The translations under genes were made by a program, and so were the position numbers. DNA of 64,000 bases, taken from Cephalotus follicularis (lineage: Eukaryota > Streptophyta > Magnoliopsida > Oxalidales > Cephalotaceae). Every line of letters begins with the position of its first letter. Positions within the stretch are counted from its first letter, which is position 1. The stretch covers positions 489,462 to 553,461 of the forward strand of contig BDDD01000998.1 of NCBI GenBank assembly GCA_001972305.1, read 5' to 3'. Below are positions 46,521 to 57,450 of the stretch, piece by piece. Below the pieces are notes generated by a model. It worked only from the letters and a program-made list of their open reading frames with translations. It was not told the DNA's origin and ran no database searches.

Positions 46521-47676
46521 TCAGGTGCTGTGGAGTTCTGGAGGTTGTTAGAATCTCGAGATCTGGATATCCTACTAGAATGACACATCAAGAATTTGCT
46601 GGAAGGTAGAGAATGGAATCCTTCTTTAGTCTTTTAGTAATTGGTTGAACTATTTCTCTGCTCATTCATCTCACGTAAATGTTTATGTTTTAGGTATGGG
46701 TTCCTTCTTTTGGATAACAGTGTACCTCAGGATCCCTTAAGTATATCAATTGCCATTTTGCAACAATTTAATGTGCTCCCAGAAATGTATCAAGTTGGTT
46801 ATACTAAATTGTATCTCCGAACAGGCCAGGTATGATCCCATGATTTTCAAATGTTACTAATTATTTTGGTGTTGATCATTGTCATTTAGGCTAATGGTTT
46901 TGTTGTGGATGACAAAACCATGATAATGTGTGCCTCGCTGTTTATTCCAAGAATTTAGGTGCGCATAAAGATTCAGCTACTGAAGGACCTTTTTGAACTT
47001 TTTCAATACATATATGATATATTCCCTGAGAAACGTAGGTAATAGTATCTAAATGTGATAAACATATATTCTCACGGGTCCACTATTCAAATCTTCATCT
47101 ACACAATAGTCAGCTCTCAGCACTTGTTGCACATAGCATAACCTTCCAAATGTTCCCCTTTTTGTCTTAGTTTACATTATATAAGACTAAGTAATAAAAT
47201 AACTTTTTTATGCACTTTGTAATTGTGCTTCTGTGCTAGATTGGCTGTTTCCTTTATATTCAGTTGTTTTGTGTGAAGGGTGTGACTCTGACGTGGAGGT
47301 TGAAAGAAAAAAATGTAGAAAGAAATCCTTTTTGCTATCTTATGTCAATTCACACATATTAATTCCGTTTGTCACGATTTTATGATAATAGTGCTGTAAA
47401 TAGAAGTGTGTGATAATGCTCCAGGTTGAAGTTCATAAGTACTTTCTGTTTATCCATACGTAACAATCATATGGAACCACTTCTCCTTGATATTTATGTG
47501 CAGATGATACCAATTTTAATTTCGTATCTATAGCCCTGATGGTACTTGTGAACTTTCCTAGTTTTTTTAGGTGTATAATAAAGTGGAGAAAAAATATTAG
47601 ATACTTCTTGACAGGTGATTAGAATGATATGATTTAGATTTAGGTGTGGTCTGCTGAGGGCTGAGCCCAAATATAC
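46521..47676 (+). repeat. Tandem duplication unit 2 (1156 bp) in CACTA F
   Basis: Exact offset of 1156 bp from unit 1, including a second copy of myosin exon 3 (46694-46829) and the end of exon 2 (46521-46605). The near-identity implies a recent event, after capture. Confidence 0.92.
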
Positions 47677-47826
47677 CAACTGTGTTTTTCTTTACAGGGG
47701 GCATAGTCCAATAAACGAATACATCATGCCCGATTTTTGGTAGAATTTAAGAGTTAGAATTAATTTGATTTGAACTTTCTGCATGCTTGACTTTGCTTTA
47801 CCATACCGTTAATTATTTTATTGTAG

Positions 47827-48040
47827 CTTGTGTTAGAGCAATTGCAAGCTGAGCTTCTTTTTTATCGTGGTAATGCTGGAGCACCATTTTATAATCTACT
47901 TGTATATATGCATGTTTAATTTTTTCAGTTCATGTGCATATGATATTGAAGATGAGAAAAGGGAGCTAGAACATTCTTCTCTTCAAGAAACATTGGATAT
48001 GGAGATCAAAGAGCTGGATAAGAGACTTGAACAAAAGGAG
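47827..48040 (+). pseudogene. Captured exons of kinesin-4 (FRA1/KIF4-like)
   Basis: Exon 47827 to about 47890 reads LVLEQLQAELLFYRGNAGAP. After a short intron, exon 47929-48040 reads YDIEDEKRELEHSSLQETLD and KELDKRLEQKE, ending at a GT donor. Both match the region just after the motor and early coiled coil of plant kinesin-4 (FRA1-type) proteins. The first exon also occurs, slightly diverged, at 44434, where the second exon is missing. Confidence 0.82.
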
Positions 48041-48382
48041 GTTAATTACTGTCTAGATTGCAATTGCTAGTGTCATGTATATATTACAGCCTAATTGTAC
48101 ACAAATTGCTATAAGCCTGTTGACCATATATTTTTCTAATGAATTGGCAATTTTTCTTTTATACTGTTGCTCGCGTAGTAATATTTGGATCAGCACATCG
48201 GAATGAAAGAAAATGTTAATTGTAAATCATCGTAGTGGTTGCTTTTCCACCAAACAATCTAATTTATAATAGACCAAAAGTGATTGGTCATAACATCCAC
48301 GGTAACAAAATTTATATAATTCTCACAAACCGTAATCTTATAAAATTAATTTTATTTAAAAAATTAAAATTATTGTTAATTG
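48041..48382. other. Spacer before the right subterminal array of CACTA F
   Basis: AT-rich, about 340 bp, nothing recognised. Confidence 0.4.
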
Positions 48383-49070
48383 ACGGCGGTCGGGAAATTT
48401 ATAAAACAATTTATTTTATTTAAAATTTTAAGTTAGCCGACCGCTCCAAGATTTTCCAACCGCGAAGGGTGATCGGAAAACCGTTATAAATTAATCTAAT
48501 TTAAAAAATTCTTGTTAATTCCCGACCGCTTTTTGATTTACCGACCGCTAAAAGCGGTTCGCAAAAGCTCATCAATTTAATTTAAATTCAAATTTTTTGC
48601 TAATCACCGACCGCCTTACGATTTACAGACCGCTAAAAGCGGTCCGTGAACATGCATCAATTTAATTTAAATTCAAATTTTTGGCTAATCGCTGATTGCC
48701 TTTTTTATTTACCAACCGCTAAAAGTGGTCGGCAAATACTCATCAATTTAATTTAATTTCAAATTTTTTGATAATCACCGACCGCGTTTTCATTTACCGA
48801 CCGCTAAAATCGGTCTGCGAATACCCATCAATTTAATTTAATTTCAAATCTTTTGCTAATTGCCGACCGCTTTTATATTTGCCGACCATCAAAGGGGTCG
48901 GGCAAACCATTATAAATTTAATTTAATTTCGAAATTTCCTTCCATTCCCCGACCGCTCTTGGTATTCGTCGACCGCCTTTGCGGTCGGCAAAACCCTCTC
49001 AAAAAATTATTCTAGCCAACGTCAACAGCAACCGCTTTTCCATGCCGACCGTTTGGCGGTCGGGAATTCC
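48383..49070 (+). repeat. Right subterminal array of CACTA F
   Basis: About six units of 80-90 bp. Each has an inverted pair of CCGACCGC / GCGGTCGG around a short AAA centre (for example about 48540, 48630, 48712, 48796, 48880 and 48970) and an AT-rich spacer with CATCAATTTAATTTAA. It is much longer than the left array. Such arrays are the expected TNPA-type binding region and could form hairpins. Confidence 0.9.
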
Positions 49071-49071
49071 C

Positions 49072-49086
49072 CTTTTTCTAGTAGTG
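49072..49086 (-). repeat. Right terminal inverted repeat of CACTA F
   Basis: CTTTTTCTAGTAGTG, the exact complement of the left 15 bp. Confidence 0.95.
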
Positions 49087-51738
49087 GCATCCCATACTAC
49101 GTGCGGTTACAATTCAAATAAATTATCCTTACAAGCGGAAGTACAACATTAACGAGGTATGAACCGTTCAATACAAAACAGTACAACATCATGAAGATAA
49201 CAACCTTAAAACGAAAGTAGAAGCTTTCCAAGCTTCAGCAGCAATCTTCAACGACTTCGCTTAATCTGAAATTGTAGAGGTTAGCCGTTGTCCTCACTTG
49301 GCTAAGTAGGAAGATAAAGTATGCTAAGGATTATGTGAATGCAACATGTATGACATTTTATCTCAAAATAACATTTAGATGAGCCAAAATATATAGCAAT
49401 CATGCCAAGTGACCATAAACAACCCATATGCAAGAATACTGCATAAGGGTACAATCAATTCATCCATCAAATTGGGTGTCACATGCCGCTATCTCCTAGC
49501 TCCGACTGTGCACTACCTAACTATCTCCTGCGCTCCGAGGATGATAGAACCGGTAACATTTACTACCGGCATTGGTGGGTAGTTTAACAAATACGATCTG
49601 CCATGCAGATAAGTTTTGGAGATCTCCTAGCCAACTCCTGGCTCCCAGGATCCCTACCGTAGTCGGTGACCACAGCCATCACTCGACTACCGGCAACAAG
49701 CACAAACAATACAAGCATTCAATAATAATATTACATATATCAGCAATATGCAATATAAAAGTGGTTTTCTTTAGAAACATATAACAAGTCATTTATCGTA
49801 CATCTCTTCGGAGGAAAACGATATCAATACAATAATGGTTTCCAGTATGGGAAACAAAACAGATGGTATCTCTCTTAGGAGAAAATCAATAATTTCTTTT
49901 AAACAATAGGTTCCATTGAAAATGATAGTTGATATCATAATTTGGGTACATAGCCCATAGTTGGTTTCAATTATTGAAATACACGTGGTATTGGTGTTAA
50001 ATGACACCAAACCGTATATACTAATATGACAGTAGCATATTCAATAGCAATAACACAAATCAGTAGCAATGCAAGGCTTCACAAAGAATAGCATTACATA
50101 GTCAATTCATATGCAACTCTCACAAGGGGTGCGTACATTGTTTAGTTTTGGAATGTAATTGTATATGAGGCCAGGATTAACTGTTCTAGTCATCCAAATG
50201 GAGGCCAGGTTCATTACATTCAAAATTGAGGCCTTAACAAGACTTATATCAGTAATTTTACCCAGGACAGTCGGCTGCCTTGAAGAATAGCCGGCTGCCT
50301 TGGTCGAGTAGTCGACTGCTTTGCCTTGGCAGTCGACTGGATAGGGTTGAGTAGTCAACTGCCATGAAGAGCAGTCGACTGCTTCTGCCCAGAAAATGCA
50401 GGCAGTAGCAGTTTGTATATTTCACAATCCAAATTCAATATAATCAAAGCATGCAACAATGCAGAAAGATAACATACATGATATGCATGATCGTATCTTC
50501 CGTAACATATCGTTACCCCTACCTTAAATCGCTATCCCAAGATCAATTGGAATGATCTTTCTCTTGAGTTTCCAAAGTCTTCACCAAAAATCTTTTAATT
50601 CCAGCAGGTTCATTCTATATCATGCATGTTTATGGACACATGCATTAGCACCAGTAGGTTTCACTAGATTATCCAGCTACAATTACTACTTCAACAGTAG
50701 TTTATTACCAATCCTTTAAGTCTCAAGCTTTTATCTTACAATTTCCTTTTGAACTCTATGTCAAACACCATTTAATTTCGGATTCTTGATCCTAATGAGT
50801 TGACAGAAGGTATACATGTGTACATAGGGGAATCAGTAGGCATAATACAACTAACCAAATTCGAATTAGAATTATTAAAATTCTCTAAGCTTCATATTTC
50901 TTACTCCCCTTTCATACTATTTCTAATTCCATCCTAGAATTTGCTAATCTTAACCATTTAGCAGGAGATATTAGCATTCCTAGTCACATTCTAGACAGAT
51001 TACAATAACAGCAGGAAGCTCGAATTGGAACTTACCAGGAGAAGTCTAAGGCTCCCCAAGTCTTTGAGTTCCACTCCAAATCCCCAATGCAAGCTTTCAA
51101 GAATCCTCTAGAACCTCTCCTCAATTTTCAGTGTTTCTAACACTCACTCTTAGCTCATGAACAGCTGATATAGAGGTCAGGGACTTGAATTCGCCAGATT
51201 CTTTAACTCTTCCTTCTCTCATCACATGCACTTCTTTATCTCTTCTCTCTATCTCTTTCTCACCTTTCTCTCTTTGATTTTGCAGGTTACAGGTCTGCAA
51301 CTTGCAGGTGGAATAGAGGGCATGCAAGCATGCCTTTTTGCATGCTCTGGCAGCTCCTGTCTCGTGTGACACCTGTCCACCATGCAATACTCCTTTGATT
51401 CAGTCACACAGGCATGCACAGACACCTGTTCTGTACCGATCCAGTCGACTGGATGCATTGGCCCGTCGACTGTCCATAACACGCATCAGGCAGTCGACTG
51501 CTCCCCTTTGACAGTCGGCTGCCCTTTCATAAACCAGGAAGTTGACTGCCTCATGTGACAGTCAGCTGTCGATGGCTATTTTAGGGTTTCTTAAGTTTGA
51601 GTTTCATAAATTTGCATCTCCATTCATCCCGATCAATTACAAATCACAATTTATGATAATTGGACATTAAATTCAAATGAGTGCACATTTTATTAATCAA
51701 TATTACAATGTACACGAATTGAATTTGCGGTTATTACA
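49087..51738 (-). repeat. 5' LTR of element B, outer piece
   Basis: Continues the LTR after CACTA F and ends (in element sense, starts) at TGTAATAACCGC. It differs from 28326-30982 by scattered substitutions and small indels. GTCGAC-type clusters lie at 50270-50390 and 51440-51570, and the hairpin block at 49281-49305. Confidence 0.9.
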
Positions 51739-51931
51739 ACCGTATCTCATAATCATAGTGTGCAGCTATGGCAAGCAGAATCCTAATGGATTTAAGCATG
51801 GCTACAGAAGAGAATGTTTCCTCATAATATATTCTCTCCCTTTGATTGTAGCCTTTGGCAACTAACCTTGCTTTGAATGTCTTTAACTTCCCATCATCTC
51901 CAATTTTATTTTGAAAATCCACTTGCACCAT
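51739..51931 (-). pseudogene. Reverse transcriptase N-terminal part of copia C
   Basis: Open frame reading VKTFKARLVAKGYNQ, then RERIYYEETFSSVAMLKSIR and AAHYDYEI, cut at 51738 by element B. The antisense sequence at 28178 resumes with MDVKTAFLTGN in the expected place. Confidence 0.88.
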
Positions 51932-51972
51932 AAGGGCTTGACCCCTTCAGGTGCATCTGTCAACTTCCAAAC

Positions 51973-52422
51973 CTAATTGGAGTACATGGATTCCATTTCA
52001 TATTCCATAGCAATTAGCCATTTTTCAGAGTCCCTATCTGATATTGCTTCTTGGTAGGTTAATGGGTCATCTTCCATAAGATTTACCTGTTGAGTGTCCT
52101 CAATGAGGAAGCTACCATCATATCTTTCAGGCTCTCGAACAATTCGGCCTGATTTTCGAGGAGGTTCTTCTATCATTGTGGGTTGAGTTGTATGGGGTTC
52201 AACAACTTGGCTTGGTCCAGGTAGATCATCAATTTGTGCTGCTTTAGACTCTTCATCAAGCTCTACTTGGCTCCCACTATTTTCTTCTAAAAGGAATTCC
52301 TTCTCAAGGAACGCAGCATGTCTTGACACGAAGACATTACCTTTGGGAGGATTGTAGAAATAATACCATTTTGTTTCTTTAGGGTATCCCACAAATTTGC
52401 ATTTTATGGATATAGATTGCAA
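51973..52422 (-). pseudogene. Integrase-RT linker of copia C
   Basis: 149 codons: KCKFVGYPKETKWYYFYNPP, FLEKEFLLEE, then an acidic variable linker, then PERYDGSFLIEDTQQ and QEAISDRDSEKWLIAMEYEM, the start of the RT domain. Separated by a stop from integrase (52438) and by a frameshift from the next RT piece. Confidence 0.85.
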
Positions 52423-52437
52423 CTTTTCTGCATTTGT

Positions 52438-53087
52438 CTACTTCACATAAGCATAACAACCCCAAATCTTAAACAAACCAAAGCAAGTTTTCTTGTTTGT
52501 CCATATCTCATATGGTGTTTTGGGTGCAGACTTTGTTGGCACCAAGTTTAGGGTATGGACTATTGTTTGCAGAGCATATCCCCAAAAAGATAGTGGAAGA
52601 TCAGTATGACTCATCATACTGCTTACCATGTCTAACAAGGTATGGTTTCTCCTTTCAGATACACCTTTATATTGTGGTGTCCCTGGAGGTGTCCACTGTG
52701 AGACAGTTCCATTGTCTTTGAGATAATCTAAAAATTCTCTGGAGAGATATTCTCCACCACGTTCTGATCGTAGAATTTTGAGACTTTTACCAGTATGTTT
52801 CTCTACTTCCAATATGTAGTCTTTCAGCTTTTCAAAAGTTTCAGATTTGTACCCCTTAGGTATAGATAACCATACTGCGAATGATCGTCAGTAAAGGTTG
52901 TAAAGTAGGGATAACTTCCTCTTACTGGAATTGTCATAGGTCCACATACATCTGTATGTACGAGTCCTAAGAGTTCTCTATATCTTTCATCCTTTCCAGT
53001 AAAGGGCAATTTGGTCTTTAAGCAGGGTTCACAGGTTGAATAATTTTCATAATTTGTGATATCAAAATATCCCTCATCAACCAACAT
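52438..53087 (-). pseudogene. Integrase of copia C
   Basis: Two frames. 52824-53087 holds the zinc-side CEPCLKTKLPFTGK, the VHTDVCGPM catalytic Asp and [10 protein letters not shown]. 52438-52812 holds [27 protein letters not shown] and [10 protein letters not shown]. The family motif is RSDRGGEY, so the second catalytic Asp is changed to Glu here. The frameshift near 52820 inactivates it anyway. Confidence 0.87.
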
Positions 53088-53580
53088 GTGAACTCTCGTT
53101 TCGCCTACATGACCTAATTTGCAATGCCATAGGTAGGTTCTATTAATATCATCTTTTTTTTTTTGTTGAAGTCTTTTACTATGTTATAAACAATCTCATG
53201 TTTATCTAATATGTATAAGCCATAATTGAGAAAACAATGTGCATATATCAAATTATCAAACATAATAGTACACCAATTGTTCTTTATGTTTATAACAAAA
53301 CCATCGGCATCAAGTGCCGGAATAGATATAATGTTTCTCAAAATTTTAGGAGCATATATAGAATGTTTAAGTTCTAAACTTAAGCCCGAAGGCAACATTA
53401 TAGAAATAGTTCCTACAGCTATAGCTTCAACTATTGAGCCATCTTCTAGGTGTAGGTTTTCTTCCCTTTGCTTAAGTTCTCTTCTTTCCTACAGTGCCTG
53501 CATATTAGATCATATGTGAGTACCAGAACAACTGTCTAATATCCAGGAAGAAGAATCAGGCAAATACATATTAAATTCAA
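53088..53580 (-). pseudogene. Protease to pre-integrase region of copia C (degraded)
   Basis: The frame 53114-53398 contains LELKHSIYAPKILRNIISI, typical of the stretch after the copia protease, and YILDKHE. The WHCRLGH-like zinc part is near 53120. The protease active-site region (about 53500-53560) is readable only in scraps (SSWILDSCS-like). Confidence 0.7.
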
Positions 53581-54494
53581 TAAAAGGCAAGTATCTCATA
53601 CCTTTTCCTATCGTTTTCAGATAAAGAGGACAATTCTTCTTCCAATTCCTCATCTACCCACAATGGAAGTAAGTCCCCTTTCAGGGTTCTTGGTTGTAGA
53701 GGTGGAAGCCTCTGTATTTTTCAATGGTTGTACTGCAACTCTTTGTTTCAGTCTCTTTCCTGGTCTGGCTCTCTTTTTCTTGAAAGCTGCCAGTTTATGT
53801 AGCAACGCCCCTTTTTTTCCCTTCCCCTTTTCAAGGGTAGACTTGTCCTTTCCCTTGGGCCTAGAGGATTGTCCCACTGCCATAACGTTCGCTTTGCTTA
53901 TTTCATATTCACCTCCGCTTCTCTTAACATGTTTAAGAGATCAGCCTTAGTGGCCTTAATCCTATTCATATTGAAATTCGTAATGAATCCAGAATAGGAA
54001 GGCGGGGGTGAATGCAAAATTAGATCTGTGCTTAACTCCGCATCTTGAATGATGTCAAGGGCTGTGAGAAGTTCAATCGCATTGATGATTCTCAGCACAT
54101 GATCGTTAATTGATGTCCCATCTGCCATTTTGCTGCCAAATAGTCCATCAGTTAATTGGAAGCGAGCATTCCTGCTGTTTTCCCCGTAAAGCTCACGAAG
54201 ATGCAACAAGATGGCTCTAGCATCTCGCATTGTATCATGCTGCAGTTGGAGGGCATTAGACATACATTCCATCATATAGCATCTAATATTTTTATCATCC
54301 TCCAGCCATTTCTTGTAAATGGCTTGTACCTCAAGTGAAGCATCTTTTGTAGGTAATGAAGGTATAGGGGATTCAAGAACATAATCTATGTTCTCCGAAT
54401 CAAGAACGATTCTCAGATTTCTGAGCTAGTCCTTAAAGTTGGGACCAGTGACCACATTCTTCTCAAGAACGATGGATAATGGCTTTGTCATCAC
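53581..54494 (-). pseudogene. Gag of copia C
   Basis: Starts near 54490 with a MTKPLSIVLE-like segment. The frame 53898-54275 reads MECMSNALQLQHDTMRDARA, LRELYGENSRNARFQLTDGL and ILHSPPPSYSGFITNFNMN. 53650-53883 is a Lys-rich linker. A remnant of the CCHC knuckle with NCPLYLK follows near 53620 in another frame. Typical copia gag; several stops. Confidence 0.82.
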
Positions 54495-56418
54495 GGAATC
54501 TACATATATAAAAAGAAAATAATTAATAAAGCAGAATTATAATAAAAGTATAAGCAAAAAGTTTTGGTCTTTAAACTTTATAACACCTCCCACTATTTTT
54601 CAAGAATCCCATAACCCTCAAAGTATGGGAGACTAGAAATAGCAATCCATCTTATGGACTCTAATTATGAGTGGGTGATCGATGTCCTGCAACCTTATTA
54701 TCATATCCTTGAGTGTGCTCAACAAGTTATGATAAGCTTTGTAGTTAGGCAAAGCTCTTTGTAGATTGTGCAACACTTTGCACAACCCTCGATCTTTTCT
54801 TTTTCCTCCAAATGCAAATTGGCCTTCAGTGTGCTCAAAAAGTCAAATGCACCCTAGTCAAGCATGACCCTCCATCATTACACATGTGAATAAGTGATAA
54901 GACCCTTGGGTGTGGCCCAAATCGAATCCGATCACTAATCCACTTGTATGCACATCTTATGTTCTATTGATGTGAATATCGTGTTGGAATGCAAACATTG
55001 ACTATGCTCAACAAGTTCACATCCCACTAAATCATCCACATTAATAGTAATGGACGAAGGCGATGACCTAATACTTTTTAGTTTCGTCATATGCTTGATA
55101 TTTGTTGTTTGAGGGTTTGTTAGGCCGCTTTTTAATTATTAGGCCAAACCTTTATTAATCATATTAGAGGTATGTGCCATATTAATGAGAGGCCGTTGGA
55201 ACCTCTAGCATAATGTAGGCATGCATGTCATACATTCTAACACCGTAATGATAACTCACGGACTCCCACTACTGTGACTTGCTTGAGCTCAAAGCAAGCC
55301 ACCGGTCTTATCCCTAGGTGTGACTATTACAACAAGCATTCATATCCTATGCATGCCATGGGTCTTGTAATATTCTTTATTCTTCATTCTTCTCGACCTT
55401 TTGCTTCGGCTACAACTCTCGTTCATAAATTTCAATTTGCTAGTTATAACTAAAGAAACCTTAATTCTTAATCAAGGGGAGTTACAAGGAGAAAGAAAGA
55501 ATTTACAAATACAAATTAAAGACAGAGAAGAGGCATGCAAGCCCCAATTAAAAAATATTACATACATTCCTATATTTGTAAAATAATCACACGATTCAAC
55601 ATTTGAGAAATAAAAACCCTAAACTAGGACAAGTTCGTGAAATATCATCATGTATATTAATTCAGTCTCATGAAGTAACATAAAATGTGATCTATTTGCT
55701 ACTATCATCATAGTATATTGATTGAGTAATATTATACGTTCAAAACCATACCCCAAGGGTTAGAAAACCCCAAGGATTAGGGTTTCTAAAACCCTAAAAC
55801 TTCTTCTTTAACTTAGGGTTTCTAAACCCTAAAGCTTATTTCTTGGATTAGGGTTTCTAAAACCCTAAAACTTTTTCTTTGAATTAGGGTATCTAAAACC
55901 CAAAAAGTATATGCCTAGGATTGGATACCCTAAGGGTTAGGGTTTGAGAAAACCCGTTTAGGATTTCTAAAACCCTAAAATAGTAACCCTAAGTCATACC
56001 CTAATGCCACATGTCATCACATGACACTTCCACCACATCAAATGTCAAACCCTAGCCATCTTTCTTGACCATAAAATGGCAAAAATTCTTGTCCCCAAAA
56101 GCAAGATATTTAGAGACAAATAATTCAACTTTTATCCATATGGTCAAATATTACATTATAATGAGCTTTTATAAATTCATGACCTAATCATCTCATGATG
56201 AAGTCATCTTCCTTGATCAAACATGAGAGGTTGACATCTCCATTAACGGATTCGACCATGGAGGTGGAGATCGTGGCCGGAGGTGGTGGTGGAAAAAAAT
56301 TCCAAGACAAAAAATGATCCATTTAATTTTCTAAGGACTTTTGATAAAACAAGTTTTTATATAATCAACCCTAGCACCACCTTTAACCACCAACTAACCC
56401 AAAATTTCAAGAGATCAT
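54495..56418 (-). other. Leader region of copia C, inner part
   Basis: About 1.9 kb between gag and the insertion of element D, with no recognisable protein. With 62309-62542 the leader totals about 2.1 kb, long for a copia element; an unrecognised insertion or a lost frame is possible. It contains the telomere-like repeat block at 55755-55985. Confidence 0.5.
55755..55985. repeat. Telomere-like (AAACCCTA) inverted repeat block
   Basis: Several copies of TTAGGGTTTCTAAAACCCTAA, each a TAGGGTTT/AAACCCTA inverted pair, spaced by 15-20 bp of T-rich spacer. Confidence 0.85.
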
Positions 56419-56972
56419 TGTTCACGTAAAAAGAATGTTTTAAAATTTATAGCCGCAAGTGCATGGATCATGCAGTAACGGGTCAAACGCAGGAAAATGA
56501 TAAACTAGTTGTAACCTATCCAACCTAGGCGAAGTATACCAAATTTGAAATAAACTATAAAAAACTACTCCTAATTATGCAAAATAAACTAAATAATCAA
56601 AACAGGAAATTAAGAATTCGATAATTAAAAACACTGAATTCAAAATACCAAGAAATAAAGCATCCAATTTTAAAACTAATCAAAACAACTAATAAAAGTG
56701 AAGAAAATATATAATCAAGAAACAGTTTTAGGGTATAGAAACTCACCGTAGATTGTATTGAACAATTCCATTTAATTCAACGATCATGCCTTGATAAACA
56801 ACGGCAGCTAGGTCGATACGGAGTGCGGCGGTGATGACAAGACGTATGAGTAGACATGCTAGGTCTATACGAAGTACGGCAACGACGGCAAGACGTATGA
56901 GTAGACATGCTAGGTCTATACGAAGTGTGTTCGTTGCGATAAATCGTATGAGTAGACTCCGTTGAATCAAAA
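56419..56972 (-). repeat. 3' LTR fragment of element D
   Basis: In element sense it matches S from about 7925 to 8354 (with a small deletion in S) and ends GTGAACA. Its 5' side runs directly into integrase codons, so part of the frame 56777-57253 is LTR sequence. Confidence 0.85.
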
Positions 56973-57450
56973 TTGAATTGCTTAATAGCCCAAAATGCTC
57001 GATGTTCTAACTCTACAGGAAGATGACAAGCTTTACCATACATAAGACGGTAGGGAGATTGACCAAGGTCAGTTTTGAAAGCGGTTCGATAAGCCCATAA
57101 AGCATCCACAAGTCGCGTGGACCAATCCTTTCTATTGGGGTTGACTGTTTTTTCGAGAATTTGCTTGATTTGGCGATTAGATACCTCAACTTGCCCACTT
57201 GTTTGGGGATGATATGGTGTGGCGAGCTTGTGAGTGATCCCATATCTTTTCATAAGTGCTTCAAAATAACGATTGCAAAAATGAGTACCTCTATCACTGA
57301 TAATGGAACGTGGGGTGCCAAAACGAGAAAAAATATGCCCCTTGAGAAATTTAACAACAACGGAGTTGTCATTGGTTCGACAAGGAATCGCCTCAATCCA
57401 CTTGGAAACGGACCCATAAAATCAATACCCCAAACATCAAAGGCCTCGAC
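56973..57450 (-). pseudogene. Integrase core of element D, cut by LTR fusion
   Basis: Reads [77 protein letters not shown] and WAIKQFNFD before the LTR junction. The upstream half of the core (57250-57450) is in the preceding frame, shifted. The catalytic Glu lies in GQVEVSNR. Confidence 0.88.

Larger units (their letters stand above)
35842..49086 (+). mobile_element. Element F: CACTA (En/Spm) DNA transposon carrying host gene fragments, 13.2 kb
   Basis: The ends are CACTACTAGAAAAAG and its exact reverse complement, with the 3 bp duplication GCA (35839-35841 and 49087-49089) that CACTA elements make. It interrupts the 5' LTR of B: the LTR sequence either side joins exactly as in the intact LTR at 28310-28340. 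Both ends carry arrays of GC-rich subterminal motifs. Inside are a tnp2-type transposase and a second transposase-like gene on the plus strand, a PABP piece on the minus strand, and pieces of five more host genes downstream. Confidence 0.95.
28179..51738 (-). mobile_element. Element B: near-complete Ty3 (Tekay-like chromovirus) retrotransposon
   Basis: Minus-strand element with two long LTRs: 28179-30982, and 35695-35841 plus 49087-51738 (split by CACTA F). Between them are a polypurine tract, integrase with a chromodomain-like tail, RNase H, RT, protease, gag and a primer site. The LTRs are both about 2.8 kb and look nearly identical by eye, suggesting a younger insertion than A. It interrupts the RT frame of copia C. 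The flanks are only approximately duplicated (CGGCA in copia sense, mutated in both copies). Several stops in gag-pol. Confidence 0.9.

Noticed and set aside
44659-48040. A real myosin or kinesin host gene interrupted by transposons
   Set aside because: Only a few exons of each are present, with stops and mixed with other genes, all inside the CACTA ends with a 3 bp TSD; captured fragments fit better.
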